Source: Diphasiastrum complanatum
Lineage: Eukaryota; Streptophyta; Lycopodiopsida; Lycopodiales; Lycopodiaceae
Length of the DNA stretch: 64,000 nt
Direction of reading: 5' to 3'
Assembly (NCBI GenBank): GCA_029204225.1
Contig: MU832043.1
Location: 1-64,000, forward strand
Shown here one piece after another: positions 1 through 16,392 of the stretch (positions are counted from its first letter, which is position 1; each line of letters begins with the position of its first letter). Below the pieces are notes generated by a model that ran no database searches, was not told where the DNA came from, and saw only the letters and a program-made list of their open reading frames with translations. A program made the translations under genes and the position numbers.

Positions 1-1155
1 TAAAGAAGTGAAATACTCCGTAAAGTCATGTGTAAGCTTGCTCCACTATCAATCCACCATGGATCAATATCTCCAACAATAGAACTCAAACATGAAGACA
101 TCACAAGAGCATCATCATTTGTGTTTTGAACATCAACACCATCCTCATCAAGAGTTAGATTACCTTGCTTGTCTCCTTGATCTCTCTCCTTTTTGTAGCA
201 ATCACCAACAAAGTGGCCTTTGATGCCACAATAGAACTTCAATTTAGACCTATCTTTCTTCTTACAACAGAAGGACTCACCATGATCTTGTCCTTTAGAC
301 CACTTGCCTTACCTTTATGCTTGAACTTGTTCTTGATGAACATGGTCTCCTCATCTTGAGATGTCGATGTAGATCCACCTCTTGCTTGAAGTCTATATTT
401 TTCATTGATCAAGATCTCTTGAAGATCCACCAAAATTGGAAACGTTTTTTGAATAGTAAGACTTTGTACAATGTTAGCATGAGCATCCTTTTAAGATTAA
501 CTTGAACAAGCTCTCCTTTCTTAATGCTCTCATCAATGCAAGCTAACTCATCACTTAAACCTTCACTCTCAAAACAAAAGTATTAGGACTCTCTTCTTTC
601 TTTGTATGCTTTGAAAGCTTTGTCTTCTTAGAGTCAACACTCTAGATGTAGACTTGGATTCATAAAGCTTCTTCAAGGCTTTCCAAGCCTCTCGAGATGA
701 ATGGACTTACCAATCTCCTTGAGTAGCTCAAGTAACATTCATCTTGATCATGTGTAGAGCTTCTTTGCTCTCTTGGCATACCTCAATTGCTCTGTTGAAC
801 CAAGCGTCTCTCCTCCAACCCTACAACAATATCCATCAACTCATGCATTTCAAGAAGTGATTCCATACTCACCTTCCATGTAGAGTAGTTGGATGAGGTA
901 AGCTTATCGTTTCCTTCCAACATGAATCCACTCATTGTAGCCATGTTGCAATGACCTGATATTTCTCTTTCAACCTGTTCCAATGCACAAATCACTCTTT
1001 GAAATACAAATTTTTCCAAAAGAAATCACAAAGATATGGAAGCTCTCAATTCTCTTCTAGCACTTATCACTAGCAAATCAACACATAGAATGAAGAAATC
1101 TTGATCAACCTATGATCTACCAACAATCTAATGAATCTTGCCATTCACGAAGAAC
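1..1155 (-). mobile_element. Copia family A: gag and 5' leader, truncated
   Basis: On the minus strand the gag start lies at about 944 and reads MATMSGFMLEGND, then a YSTWKVSMESLLE stretch, the usual opening of a plant Copia gag. The frame then breaks up through stops and indels towards position 1. The first bases (about 1-65) match the protease region of the better copy at 41.6-42.9 kb (the 'THEW...SHMTSH' area). Bases 945-1155 match the leader of that copy (about 42863-43075), so both belong to one family, here called A. The element is cut on the left by the window edge and on the right by a plus-strand Copia relic. It is a decayed, non-functional copy. Confidence 0.8.
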
Positions 1156-1169
1156 TCTTGTAAACTATT

Positions 1170-3600
1170 CGAGGAAGATTTTTATAACCTGGTTGCTAAA
1201 GGCAATAGAGAAGGAAATTTATATCACCTAAACATTTGAACAAGAATCGAACAAGTCAATCAAACTCGGGAATCAACAGACGTACTGTGGCACAAGAGGC
1301 TATGTCACAGGAACATGGAAGCCTTGTACCAAGCCAACAAACGTCAGAGAATTCAAGAGTCAGAATCAAAAGTAGAGATATTCGAACTACCTGCGAATCA
1401 TGTCTTAAAGGCAAGATGACTAGAACACCTTTCGGTAAGGATGTTCATAAAGCAACTAAGGTACTTGAAATTGTGCATTCAGATATTTGTGGGCCATTCG
1501 GAGTATTGTCGTTGGGTGATGAAAGTACTTCATTACGTTTATTGATGACTTTAGCAAGTTCGTTGTAGTATACTTTATTCGTACTACATCTTAAACTTTG
1601 AAAAATTTGTTGTGTATACAAATTGGGATGAGAAGCAGACAAGCAATAAGTGAAGTAAATTCACACAGATTGTGGAGGTGAGTACATTTCCAATTAATTC
1701 AAAGCTTACTATACTGATCAAGGTATTATGCACACGAAGACTGCATCTTACACACCTCAGCACAATGGAATAGCTGAACGAAGGAATCATACACTGATGG
1801 AAGCTGCAAAGTATTTGAATGGCTCATGCAAAAGCACCAAAATAGTTGTGGGCCAGAAGCAGTGGCTACATCAAATTATCTTCAAAATTGTATTCTGAAA
1901 TCTCAAATATTGGATAAAAACTCCTCATGAAGATATGGTGGCATCGAAGGCCAAATCTTGCACATGTTCAAACATTTGGATGCGCAGTGTATATGCACAT
2001 ACCAGATAAGTTGAGAAAGAAACTTGATGAAAAGACAAAACAAGGATTTCTAGAGGATCGAGTTACATTCGCATATTATCATGTTTATGTACCCAAAACT
2101 GGGCAAGATAAAAGTTGTTCAAGATGTTAAATTTTGATAGGACAAAATACAATAGCAAACAGTGGGATCTGATCGTGCTAGAAATCCTCAAAAATCTATT
2201 ATGAGCTACCAACAACATAGAAGAAAACAAGCAGAAGATTAAGAGCGCTACCAGATTTAGAAAGAAGTCACGGATCGAGTGCCTGACAGACTTGAATCGC
2301 CAGCTCGAAGTTCCAACGGAAAAGCTTGAATTAGAATCGCACCGAACCCAGCAGAATCGCACTCGAAACCACTTTTGAGAAGATTTGATCGACAATGAAA
2401 AACCACCAGAAAGAAATGGCCAGGATGTTTTTAATACAGCCTGCGCATTTGTGGACTCTCTAACGAGCCTCAAACAATTCAAGGAAGTGTAGATGGACCA
2501 GGAAAATGATCTGTTGAATTCATGACAATGGAGGCCGAAATGTCATTCCATGTACAAGAACAATGTATGGACACTTGCACCTATACCTGATGGCTGAAAA
2601 CCAGGTCAAATGCAAGTTGGATCTAATAAGATCAAAATGGGTCCTGATGGAGAAACACATCAAATACAAGGCAAGGTTGGTTGCTAAAGGATTTTCACCG
2701 AAGTATGGGATCGATACACTGATACTTATCTCACTTGTAGTCAAACATACACCAATTCGTTTGTTATTCGTGTATGCAGTGGCTCATGATCTGAAAATCC
2801 ATATTGTGGATGAGAAAACTGCTCTCCTGCACGCAGAATTGGAAGAAGACTTATATCATGGACCAACCACTTGGCTTTTATAAGCAAGACTATCCATAAT
2901 ACAGATGTCACATGAATAAAAAACATCAAGGCTGATTGGATCATTGTTATATCTAACAAACAACACCAGAACGTGATATAGCATTTGCAGTATATAGGCT
3001 GAGCCAATATAATCATAACCCCGGATCGTTGCATTGGAAGTTGGCAAAGAGAGTACTACAATATCTCTAGGAAACGAAAGACTATGGACTATGTTATCGA
3101 AGGAAGCTGGCTTTCACATCGAATCTTACAGTGACGCAAGGTGGGCATCCATGCAGGATGATAGCAAAAGTATTTCAGGAGGTTGTACTCTAGCATCTGG
3201 CGCAACCATACTCTGGATTAGCAAGAAGCAAATAGCAGTAGCTCAATTCTTCCTGTGACACGAAATATGTAGCAGCAGCCAAGGTGGCAAATGAAATGAT
3301 CTGGATTAAATAGATATTGGAAGAATTTGATGAATCTAGTTCTGAACTTATGTCTCGTTAATGGATAACACTTCAGCAATCTATCTTACAAAAGATCCTG
3401 TATTTCACTCGAAAACGAAGCACATAGCTATCAAGTATCATGTGATTTGAGACTTAGTCGAGAAGAAGATACTGAAGAAAGTCCTTCATACCCACATAGG
3501 AAATGACAGCTGCTATCTTCAAAGCCACTAAGTATAAGCTTTGTTCGAGAAGCAGCGAAGAAGATTGGGGTTAATCCTAACTGCCACTTTGAGAGGGAGC
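1170..3600 (+). mobile_element. Copia family B: degenerate integrase-RT-RNase H
   Basis: Fragments of one Copia polyprotein follow in the expected order but in changing frames. About 1190-1450 holds the pre-integrase region (WHKRLCHRNMEAL, then CESCLKGKMTRTPF). About 1450-1570 starts the integrase core (VHSDICGPFG). About 1930-2100 holds the integrase tail (LAHVQTFGCAVYMHIPDKLR). About 2620-2870 holds the start of RT (KARLVAKGFSPKYGID). About 2990-3480 holds the RNase H part ([13 protein letters not shown], then [20 protein letters not shown]). Many stops and small deletions make it a pseudogene. The RNase H end closely resembles the minus-strand element at 7.1-8.3 kb. A polypurine tract and a 3' LTR follow directly. 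Confidence 0.85.
3589..3600 (+). other. polypurine tract of Copia family B
   Basis: A purine-rich run (ttgagagggagc) lies directly against the TGTAG start of the following LTR. This is where plus-strand DNA synthesis is primed in LTR elements. The same run is found in mirror orientation at 7110-7121 beside the related LTR, which supports the boundary. Confidence 0.7.
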
Positions 3601-4569
3601 TGTAGAATACTGTGATTCAAACAGATCCTTGATTCTACCAACAAAGCGCACAGTTACTTGACAAAGGATGAGAAAGAAACGAACGTGAACTTGAAACATT
3701 TGTATTCGTGACTAATTCGAAAAAGATTTGCGAAGGATTCACAAAATTTGTCTTGCAGTCAACTCGAAAGTTTCGCGAAAGATTTGTGAAACAGTTTCTT
3801 GTAGAAGGCTCGTGGCTTTCTTGTTGAAGCTCGAAAGATTCGTGAACAAGATCTTGTCGCAAATATTCTGTTTCTTGTTCAAGCCTCAGATCTCACGAAA
3901 TTGTCGCGAACAATTCATTGAATCTTTTGAATTGTTCCTACTCGAGCTCACTTGTCGTTGAAATTATCTCGAAAGTTCACAAAATATTCTAGATTTCTTC
4001 TTCAAGCTCAAGAATTGTCATCTGTCACGAACAATTTGCGAAAGACGAAAATGTTGTGAAGAGACAAGTGTCGCAAACAATTTGTGAAACACGAAGTTGA
4101 GATGAAGAGATGGACTATCGCAATAATTCGCGAACAAAATTATTTTGACCCTGGAAACAGAGCATCTATTTGAATATCAAACCATCGTAAATGGTTGGAT
4201 ATACTGTGCATTGAAAGGCCAAAAGACCTATCTTGTAGCAATATAAATACATGTGCACTACTTGTTGTAACACACCTCACTCAATCCGAGACACAACAGC
4301 GAGATAAGACACCAAGAGATGTATATTTATGAATCATATTCAAAATTATACAAATTCACTTTTTAATCAATAGTTTCTGATTGTCTAAATTGTCTTAAGT
4401 TGTCTCTTACTTCCGTATATAATTTTCGCACGCATATTCAATTAGAACTAATATTGCTCTATTAGTACATAAATCAGATACAATCCCGATTAAAGACACT
4501 GATATTGGTTTGATTTATTCAAACTTGCATCGTGTTCTCTGTGGAAGAATAATTACTATTTTTCCTACA
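3601..4569 (+). repeat. 3' LTR of Copia family B
   Basis: The segment begins TGTAGAATAC right after the polypurine tract and ends TTTCCTACA, giving the short inverted ends TGTAG...CTACA expected of an LTR. It contains a TATA-like box at 4242 and carries no coding capacity. Its 5' partner LTR is not seen in the window, because the element is truncated on its left side. Confidence 0.65.
4242..4249 (+). promoter_or_regulatory. TATA-like box in LTR
   Basis: TATAAATA lies in the middle of the 3601-4569 LTR, in the sense orientation of the element. It is the likely U3 promoter element. No transcript evidence is available. Confidence 0.4.
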
Positions 4570-4971
4570 TTTTAGCCAATGAGTTGGGAGAGATGGTGTA
4601 GCGTGAATGAGTGAGGGTTAGAGCATGGGGGATTGCAATACATGGTCGACAAAATTTGTCAAGTTTGTTTTGGCTAGTGATAGTTGGACAACCCTTTGGT
4701 TTGTTAAGTTTATACAAAGGTTGAAGCAAAATGATTTGCCAATTCTTTACATTTGAGAAAGGATTTTCTTAGTCACACTTAAATCTCAATGACTAAGACA
4801 TTCTCCAGGACCCCAAATCGAGATAGAGCTTCCTAGAACACCAAGGGAGGATTGTAGTAGACAAAACCGTCCAATCAAACCTAGACCCAATACTGATCTA
4901 GCCCCTGAGAATCCAGGAGACAGGCAAACCACAGGAAGAGCGCTTCACAGTCTGACAACATAACGACCACA
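4570..4971. other. non-coding spacer
   Basis: I see no gene or recognisable element between the family B LTR and the family A LTR fragment. It does not match the leader of the better family A copy, so a simple insertion of B into A is not supported. Confidence 0.5.
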
Positions 4972-5250
4972 TGTGAAGGATTTCAGATCATTCAAGATCC
5001 GATCCATGTCCCTGATCTTTGGTTACAATAAGGAGCAAACTACAATCCTCCAACGTAGAAAAATCAGCATCTACATACAAAATGAGATGCAAACTCTAAG
5101 AGATACTGATCAAACATGAACCAAAACATAAAATATGTTTGTTGTCCATACAATTGCAGTACCCTACTGTATTTCACATGTGTGGAATCAAAAATAGCAA
5201 AATATGAGCATTCTACACACAAGATTGCAAGATATCATCATGAGAGTGCA
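4972..5250 (-). repeat. fragment of a Copia family A LTR
   Basis: About 279 bp beginning TGTGAAGGATTTCAG match 43464-43744 almost base for base, with only scattered substitutions. At 43.4 kb this sequence directly follows a primer-binding site, so it is the inner end of a family A LTR. Here there is no primer site beside it and the match stops near 5250. It is therefore a diverged or solo LTR. An outer end near 5828 (...CCCTCACA) is possible but unproven. Confidence 0.65.
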
Positions 5251-6240
5251 ACCCCAATCCTAACTCTAACCACACATGCCATCATAAATATAGGTGAAAT
5301 GGAGGAAGGAGCGAAGAGCTAGAGGGAGGTTGCTCATTAGCTATTGCTTTAATATAATGGAGAAACCTTAAAAAAGCATAATCCATGGAAATAGCAAAGC
5401 ATAGAAAAATAGAAAGCTTCAATGAAAAGCATTAGACAAGAAAGCAAAAGTTGATGGGGATGCCTGAATCCACAAAATTGTAGAGTTTCCTCCTCTCTAT
5501 TAGCATGTAAAATGGAGTACAAAACGTGTCTTTTATTCTTGGGAAGGCCCTTGCCTCTTTGCTTCTATTGGCTACTTCATGGAAGGGAGGATTGAAATCC
5601 TAACCTTTCAAATGAAACACATCTAAATCTAAGGTGCACAAAGAAGCACACTCCACCTACCACCACTTTGACTTTGACTAGTACTTAGGACCTAAATAAG
5701 ACTTAATCAACTTAGACTTTGGGCCTTTACATTATTTTATTTATATGGCCCAAGTCTATTTTATTTCATAAAGCAATATTTACATGTGCTCATTGGGCTA
5801 TGGCTTACGCAGGATACCATGGCCCTCACACCTAATTTATTTATGTATAGTAAATACCCTCAACACCAACTCAAGAGTAAGACTATTGCTAGGAGCCATG
5901 CTTAATTGGGTATACTGAGTCATGGCTTGATCCTCGGCAACAATCATTTTCTCGAGGGTTGGCTGATGTCGTATACATGAAATGGAGATTAGTAATTTCT
6001 AGCTCATTTTGCTTGAGCACCGACTCATAACTATCTTTTAAGGCCACAATGTATTATTACAGAGATTGCAGATTTTTAAGCTATGATTAACATACCCTAT
6101 TTTATAGTTATTTGATGATAGAGATGATTGAGAAGTAGATGAATATAGATTGTACCGGGTTTCTATCACTAAAATAATGTAATAGCATTTTCATGTGTTT
6201 TGGTTTGGTTTTTTTCTTAAGGGTTTTCCCAACATGGATC
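5251..6240. other. AT-rich region, no gene seen
   Basis: No coding frame or RNA gene is supported. The first part, to about 5828, may be the rest of the LTR begun at 4972. Confidence 0.45.
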
Positions 6241-7109
6241 TGAAGATGAAATTTCGCGGTCGTGAAACAGTTGTGAAAGCGAAGCAACCGCAATTCAATG
6301 CGATTCGGATGGAGTTCAGATGCGGTCGCTGAATCACTCCTACAGTCCTCCAGAATGTAGTCAGGCACTAGTGATCTACGTTTATAAATTAATGTAGATT
6401 CAACAAATTCAACCGATGTGCAGAATTAAATGAATAGGAGAATCAGACACAGAAATAACAACAGACACATTTGCATTCAAGATCATACAGTGCATTGGCT
6501 TGAGAGAAATACAGTTCTCTCACGAGTGGATGTCTCGCTTACTAGCAGACTTGTGGATCTCTATAGATCCTGATCACAGAACTCGTCTCACACGCAGACG
6601 GATTTTTTTTTTTCTGTTTTTCGTCTTGATTGCTTACTAGCATCAGACTTCTTCATGTATGTGTCAAGTATCATCTAGTAAGTATATAGTCGCTCTATGT
6701 AGCTTTAAGATTAGAGTGATTAAGCATCTACAAGTAATCAAAAAATTACAAGAGTGATAGATTAGCCACGACCTAGAGTGTATCTGCTGATGTCATGCCA
6801 TCATATCATATATTTGTACTTCTGGGTACTTGCATGATCTTTGCTGGTACTCTATGGAGTGTGAGGGCAGAAAAGGTTTCGCGACATTTTTCGTGTTGCA
6901 TCGTTGGTTTCGTTTCCGTCGTCTGACTTTCTCGTGTTGGACCGCAAAAGATTCTCATTCGCAAATCTTTCGTGTTCATGTCTTCCCTTCAGGTGTTCGC
7001 AAAACTTTCGTGCTTTGTGTCTTTTGACTTTTGAGTTCGCGAACATCTTCGTCAGGCAGAGGGCTGAAAGCTAGCAAAGGTTTGTAAATAGAAACGTTTT
7101 GTTTCTTCA
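6241..7109 (-). repeat. 3' LTR of minus-strand Copia (B lineage)
   Basis: On the minus strand this starts TGAAGAAACAAAACG directly after a polypurine tract (gagagggagc, plus-strand 7110-7119) and ends CATCTTCA, giving inverted ends TGAAGA...TCTTCA. The arrangement mirrors 3589-4569. It has a similar length (869 bp) but diverged sequence, so it is a related subfamily. Confidence 0.6.
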
Positions 7110-8336
7110 GCTCCCTCTCAAAGCATGATAGCTTTACGATCCTGAGACTGCTCCTCTGTCTCTCAAAAAGTCCTTTGTCCAGGGCTTTGGTGAAGACGTC
7201 ACCAACCATGTCTTTCGTTCCGATGAAGGTTGTCTACAGCATCTTCTTTTCAATTAGATCCCTGATCAAGTGATACTTGATTGCGAGGTGTTTTGTTTTG
7301 GAATGGAACACAAGATCTTTCGTCAAATGTATTGCAGAGGTGTTGTCCATCTACAAGACCAGAGGCTCATTCCTTGTTTTGCCCAATTTGTCCAGGAACT
7401 GCCTTAGCTAGATTATTTCGTTGGCCATCTTTGTTGCTGCAACGTACTCTACTTTGCAGGATGACTTGGCTACAATGGTCTGCTTCTTGCTGACCCAGAG
7501 AACTGTTGCTCCTGATGCGATGGTACATCCTCCTGAGACGCTTTTACAATCGTCCTTGAGAGATGCCTAGCTAGCATCGTTGTAGGAAATCATCCTAAAA
7601 CCTGCATCACGACAATAGCACAAGCCATATTTCTCGTTAATTGAAGATATTGCAAAATGCGTTTTGCAATCTTCCAATGTGTCGAGTCTGGATTCGTGCA
7701 AAATTGGCTCATCCTAAATACTGCATAAGCAATATCAGGGCATGTGTTGTCAGCAAGGTACATCAGTGATCCTATCAGCTTCTTGTAAGGTGTGAGCTGC
7801 ATTTGTTCTCTCTCTTCCTCAATCTTTGGACAGTCATCGCTTGTTAGCACAGTCCCTGCGAGCATTGAAGTATTTGCTCCTCTGCAGTTGAGCATCCCAA
7901 AATCCTCTAGGATTTTCTGGGTGTATCTGGACTGTTGAAGATATAGCTTACCTCCCTCATAGTCTCTTTCAATTTGCAAGCCCATGTAACACCTAGCTTC
8001 TCCTAGATCCACAATCTCGAAATGTTTCGAGATGTCTGTCTTCACTTCAGCAATCAGCTGTTCACTGCTGTAGAAGAGTATCATAGTGTCGTCCACATAC
8101 ACGGCCACAATGATGATATGCACGTCTGTGACTCTGACATATGCATTAGAATCAGTCAACAGAGGCTTGAATCCTAATGATTTCAGGGCTTGATCTTTCC
8201 TCTTGTACCATTGTCGGGCTGATTGTTTCAGACCCTAGATGCGTGGTAATGGCTCCAACGTCCATACCTGATTCTTCCTCATGGACTTCATTTCTTCGTT
8301 CATGGCTTGGATCCATCTATCCTTCTCTGGAGAACA
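7110..8336 (-). mobile_element. Copia B-lineage RT-RNase H remnant
   Basis: On the minus strand the order is: end of the linker (MNEEMKSMRKNQVWTLEPLP, about 8310-8250), a deletion, then GLKQSARQWYKR and a 189-residue open stretch (8159-7590). That stretch contains the RT active-site motif YVDD (AVYVDDTMILF) and the downstream LGSLMYLAD-like and MSQFC...HWKIAKRILQYL segments. RNase H continues in broken frames to MVGDVFTKALDKGLFERQR (7209-7110 region), close to the LTR. The N-terminal half of RT is missing between 'PLPRI' and 'GLKQ'. The element is cut on its 5' side near 8336. It is a dead copy. Confidence 0.85.
7590..8159 (-). pseudogene. Copia RT C-terminal half, open 189 codons
   Basis: This is the longest intact piece of the surrounding element. 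It encodes the RT palm with YVDD about 20 residues in, the QIERD...LYLQQSRYTQKIL segment typical of Copia RT, and the connection into RNase H. It lacks the fingers region and any start codon context of its own, so it should not be taken as a gene. Confidence 0.85.
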
Positions 8337-12610
<4,274 letters not shown>

Positions 12611-12684
12611 CTAAGGCATTGATCTGCTGAGAGAATTCTGCTCAATAAAACTTGATGATGCATAAATCAGATTCATGCTAGTTA
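12611..12684 (-). CDS. candidate terminal exon of the A_thal_3526 gene
   Basis: After the exon ending in phase 1 at 12959, the acceptor ataattgcag at 12685 gives a 74-nt exon in the right phase that ends in TAG at 12611. An alternative acceptor about 40 bp further on (gagcag) would give a different, longer tail. Reading straight through the donor would instead end at 12837. The choice needs a transcript. Confidence 0.4.
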
Positions 12685-15600
12685 CTGCAATTATCAGAAA
12701 TGAACTCTACTAATAAAAAAGAGTAACGGTGGAGGATTTTTTTTTAATGCGTCATGTTACAGACAAAAACGGTGAAGAATTGTAAGCATAAAGTCAGACT
12801 AGAATCTCATGTTTTCGTATGTTCGCAGCTGGAGTTTTATGTTATGGGTGTTAGTCCGAAGTCGTACAAATATGCAATACTCTTCTTCAAATAAGGCATA
12901 AAATTACAAACAACGATTTGGATGGTCTGAACAGAAAGTAGCAAGTAAAACAAATTACCATAGTTCTCTTTTTCTGGAGATAGAAGGAAGTTTTCGGTCT
13001 CAGAAGTTGAAAATGGTGATGTATAGCTTCCAAGACGTCCAAGGTCTGACACGCAACAAATAAAATAACGTAACTGCACTGTTAAGAATCAGAAAGACCT
13101 TAATTATGCACAGAAGCTGTTACCTTGATAATTCCTTCACATATCACATGTATGAAGCTACAATTTTTCCAAAAGAGTGAGGTGAATCTCTAAAATGTAC
13201 CAGAATGAGTACCAAGCTCTGCCGTTAAATCTGACAAACTGAAATTCCTAGGGATATGGCCAAGAGCTGCGAGCAATTCCCTTGTACTATTTCCATCTCC
13301 ATCAGCAGCGCTCAAAGAGAGACTCATGCCATTTTGAGAATGTGGATCGTGGGTACAAAAGCTAGTATCAAGTGGCATAGAAGTGGAAAGACCTATGCCA
13401 ATTGAGGTCATGTCTAGCGAGCTAGCGATTGTGTTGAAAGGAAATCCACCACCATTTGGGATTGCCGAAACTAATCCTAACTGCAAATCCGAGTTTAAGC
13501 CTGAAGCTGATGAATGTAGGACTGAAGGGACCTCCATCATATCCGTGATCCCACTGAAAAATGATTCAATCTTGCTTAGTATCACAATAAAAAAAACTGA
13601 TATATGTTGATTTATACATGCAGATTATTGTGCTGCAGACGATCGATAAGTATTTCAAAGCAAAATTTGTGCAGTTCCCCAAATGTGTAATTTCTATTTC
13701 TTCACTTACCATATTTCTATGATTCTATCTCATACTCCGACTAGTTATAATGATTGGGTAGAATGACAAACTAAGTGGATAGATGGTGTTTTGATTATCA
13801 GGAAGCTGTGAAAGAGAGGAACAGAAAAACTCATCTGAGCAATAATTGATGAAACTTTCAGACCACAAATGTGCCCAGAGATAAACAACTAAGTCAACTA
13901 AACAGCAATGGTCGGAGGGATTTTCGTCATCTTGACAGTCCATGTGCACCAAAGTAAAATTGACAGCCAGAACTGAAGGTGAGGAAAGGAGGTCATGCCG
14001 ACCAGAAGGTCACTTATTTGTGGACACATATTTGAAAGGCATTAATGTTGTGAAACGAAACGCCCGAGAGACAAATCTTACCTGATTTGTCCATGAATTT
14101 CATGTGATGATTGGAAGCTATCTGCCATATGAACCCCACCTTGGAGTAAAGGTGGACTCTGAGGAGCAATAGACATTGAAGGAGTATGTGCATGGCCCGG
14201 CGCTATCATTGGTGACTGCTGTGGCGTTGGAAAGCCAAGTGGTACACTTTGAACTGCAACAAACAAGGCACCCACTTCTTGAAATTTTTTTTTTCCAATT
14301 ACAAACCTTAGTGCCGTACCTTATCCAACCTGGATAATCAGGAAAAATGTGCTCCATATGAAACTTACAGGATGCATGACTCGGAACCTGAGGAGGCAAC
14401 GGAGTCCTTGTCGGTCGCATTCTCATTTTCTGCACCAGTTGAGCTTGCTGTTCAAGCAAGTGGTTAAACAACGTGATATGCTTCTTCAGTTTTAATCTGG
14501 TGTAGTAGGCTTTGAAGAAGTCTGCATTTTGTTCCTCTAGCTTTTGCCAAACTGCAAGACATAAAATTTTGACAACATAAAGAACTATTATTTGCTCATT
14601 AGTGTTTGGTGCTTCATCTGTACCACAAATCTCAATTAACTTCTTCTGCAATGCTCTTTGAAGTTAGAACAATCTTCATGTCAAATATTATGCTGCTGAA
14701 TAAACAAGTAGTAAGCAAACGAGTTAATTACGAACTGGAATGGATAACCTACTATTGAATACAAAGTGTTAAGTTTCAGTCAAATGCCCATCTTTCACCA
14801 GAAAAGATGTAGCCAAATTTGATGATCAAGTTTGCATACCCAAGCTCGTAAAGCCAGGTTCGATCTTTGCCTGGTTCAAGAGGGTGTTGATGACTTCTCT
14901 CTGATTCATATACAATTGGAGGCATCTTTCTATAAGGTTCTGCACCTGGAAAATCAGTAACTAAAGTAAATCTAACGAAAACCCTGCATAATACTAGAAA
15001 CAATTTGTACATCACTCGGCTAATGCAGCTATTGTAAAAATGATCGGTATGGTATCCCGGTAAACATAGTTCCATCATTTCCTCTTTCGAACGATATTTT
15101 CTAACTTCTCAAGTCTTGCTAGAAAATGATCTGTATGTTTTTTTTAAAGTCTGAAGAGTGATTGATGAGAAAATTCTCTACAACGGGCATAGATCCCTAA
15201 TGGACTGAAATACAAATCTGTAAAGTGTCTCTTAATGTATTTACCGTTTAAGAGTACAAATGAGGATGACATATATTCTACTCCATTGTTCTACATATTG
15301 TTCAAGGCCCCCTTGGAACTCAAGATGCATTGTTCACATCTTGCAATACCTTATATAAGTGCTAAGCTGAGTTTTTAACTTCAGCTTGATCGTGATTTAT
15401 TTAAGAGGCACTTCGACCAGTTGTTTTAGCAAGTAGAAACTGTGTTTTGATAAACGGATAGAAATGCAAGGATCTCCATTCGGTCAAGTAGTCTTAAATA
15501 TACTGCAAGGCATGACCACTTTTTACGCACTGAAATCGTTCAATAGTGGTTAGCTGCATTATTTCCTTGTTCTTAACACAAATGTTTCAATAAATGGAGA

Positions 15601-16361
15601 ACTGAGTTACATTAAACCATTTTGGAAAATCACTTGTCCTGTGATCAGACTCTCTTTCAAAAATTGGCAGACGCTGAAAAGTTTACATAGCAGCATCATT
15701 AATCGAGGCAGATAGTTCACACCGAGCACGGTCTCTCATGTCTTACGCCAGGCTCCTGCTGCTTTTAAAAAGGTCTTTGCTTTCATCTCGGTGTTAAATG
15801 TTAGAGTTAGAGACATTGAGTAATAGGTTGGAAACTAAGAAAATTCGCATTAACCATGGCACTATAGAGTGAAAGCTTGTCTCCGATGAAGGTCAGCCTA
15901 CTGGCACTGGATAATTGTTTTGTTTTATTGATCAAGGTTGCTCTGTACTTCTAAAAAATTGTTGAGATCTGCTGCAAAGCCAGATGTAAAAGAGAAAGAA
16001 TACTTACCAACTGGATATCTTCACATGAGATTTTTCTCCCTTCACCGTTTTGGTTGGTTGCCCGAGCAGAACTGCCAGCGGACGGAGCTTGGCTTATGTT
16101 TTCATTTTGTGTCTGGTGTGAAAAATGCTGTTGTTCTAAATCTGGTTGCTGTTGCGGTTGATTTTGTTGCAATTGTTGCTGATGTTGTGCTGTTGGCGAT
16201 GGCTGCTCCTGGGATTGTAGAGACGACGCACTAGATGGAGAAATAACCGCTTGAGGCTGCGACACGAAGACGAGCACGAGGATGTTATTCTTATGGATAT
16301 TGCAGTCATCAACAACCAAGAGCAAACGTTCTTTCCATCAGTGTGACAACGAGAGAGAGAG

Positions 16362-16392
<31 letters not shown>

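Noticed and set aside
4570-4971. Insertion of family B element into a family A element
   Set aside because: The sequence after the B LTR does not match the missing part of the family A leader, so the simple nested model fails.
14776-15078. 100-codon minus-strand frame across exon 3 of the A_thal_3526 gene
   Set aside because: Reads the exon in the wrong frame. The correct frame gives the conserved LIERCLQLYMNQ block.
15938-16234. 98-codon plus-strand frame
   Set aside because: Antisense to the Gln-rich exon 2 of the A_thal_3526 gene, which has clear splice sites and domain continuity.
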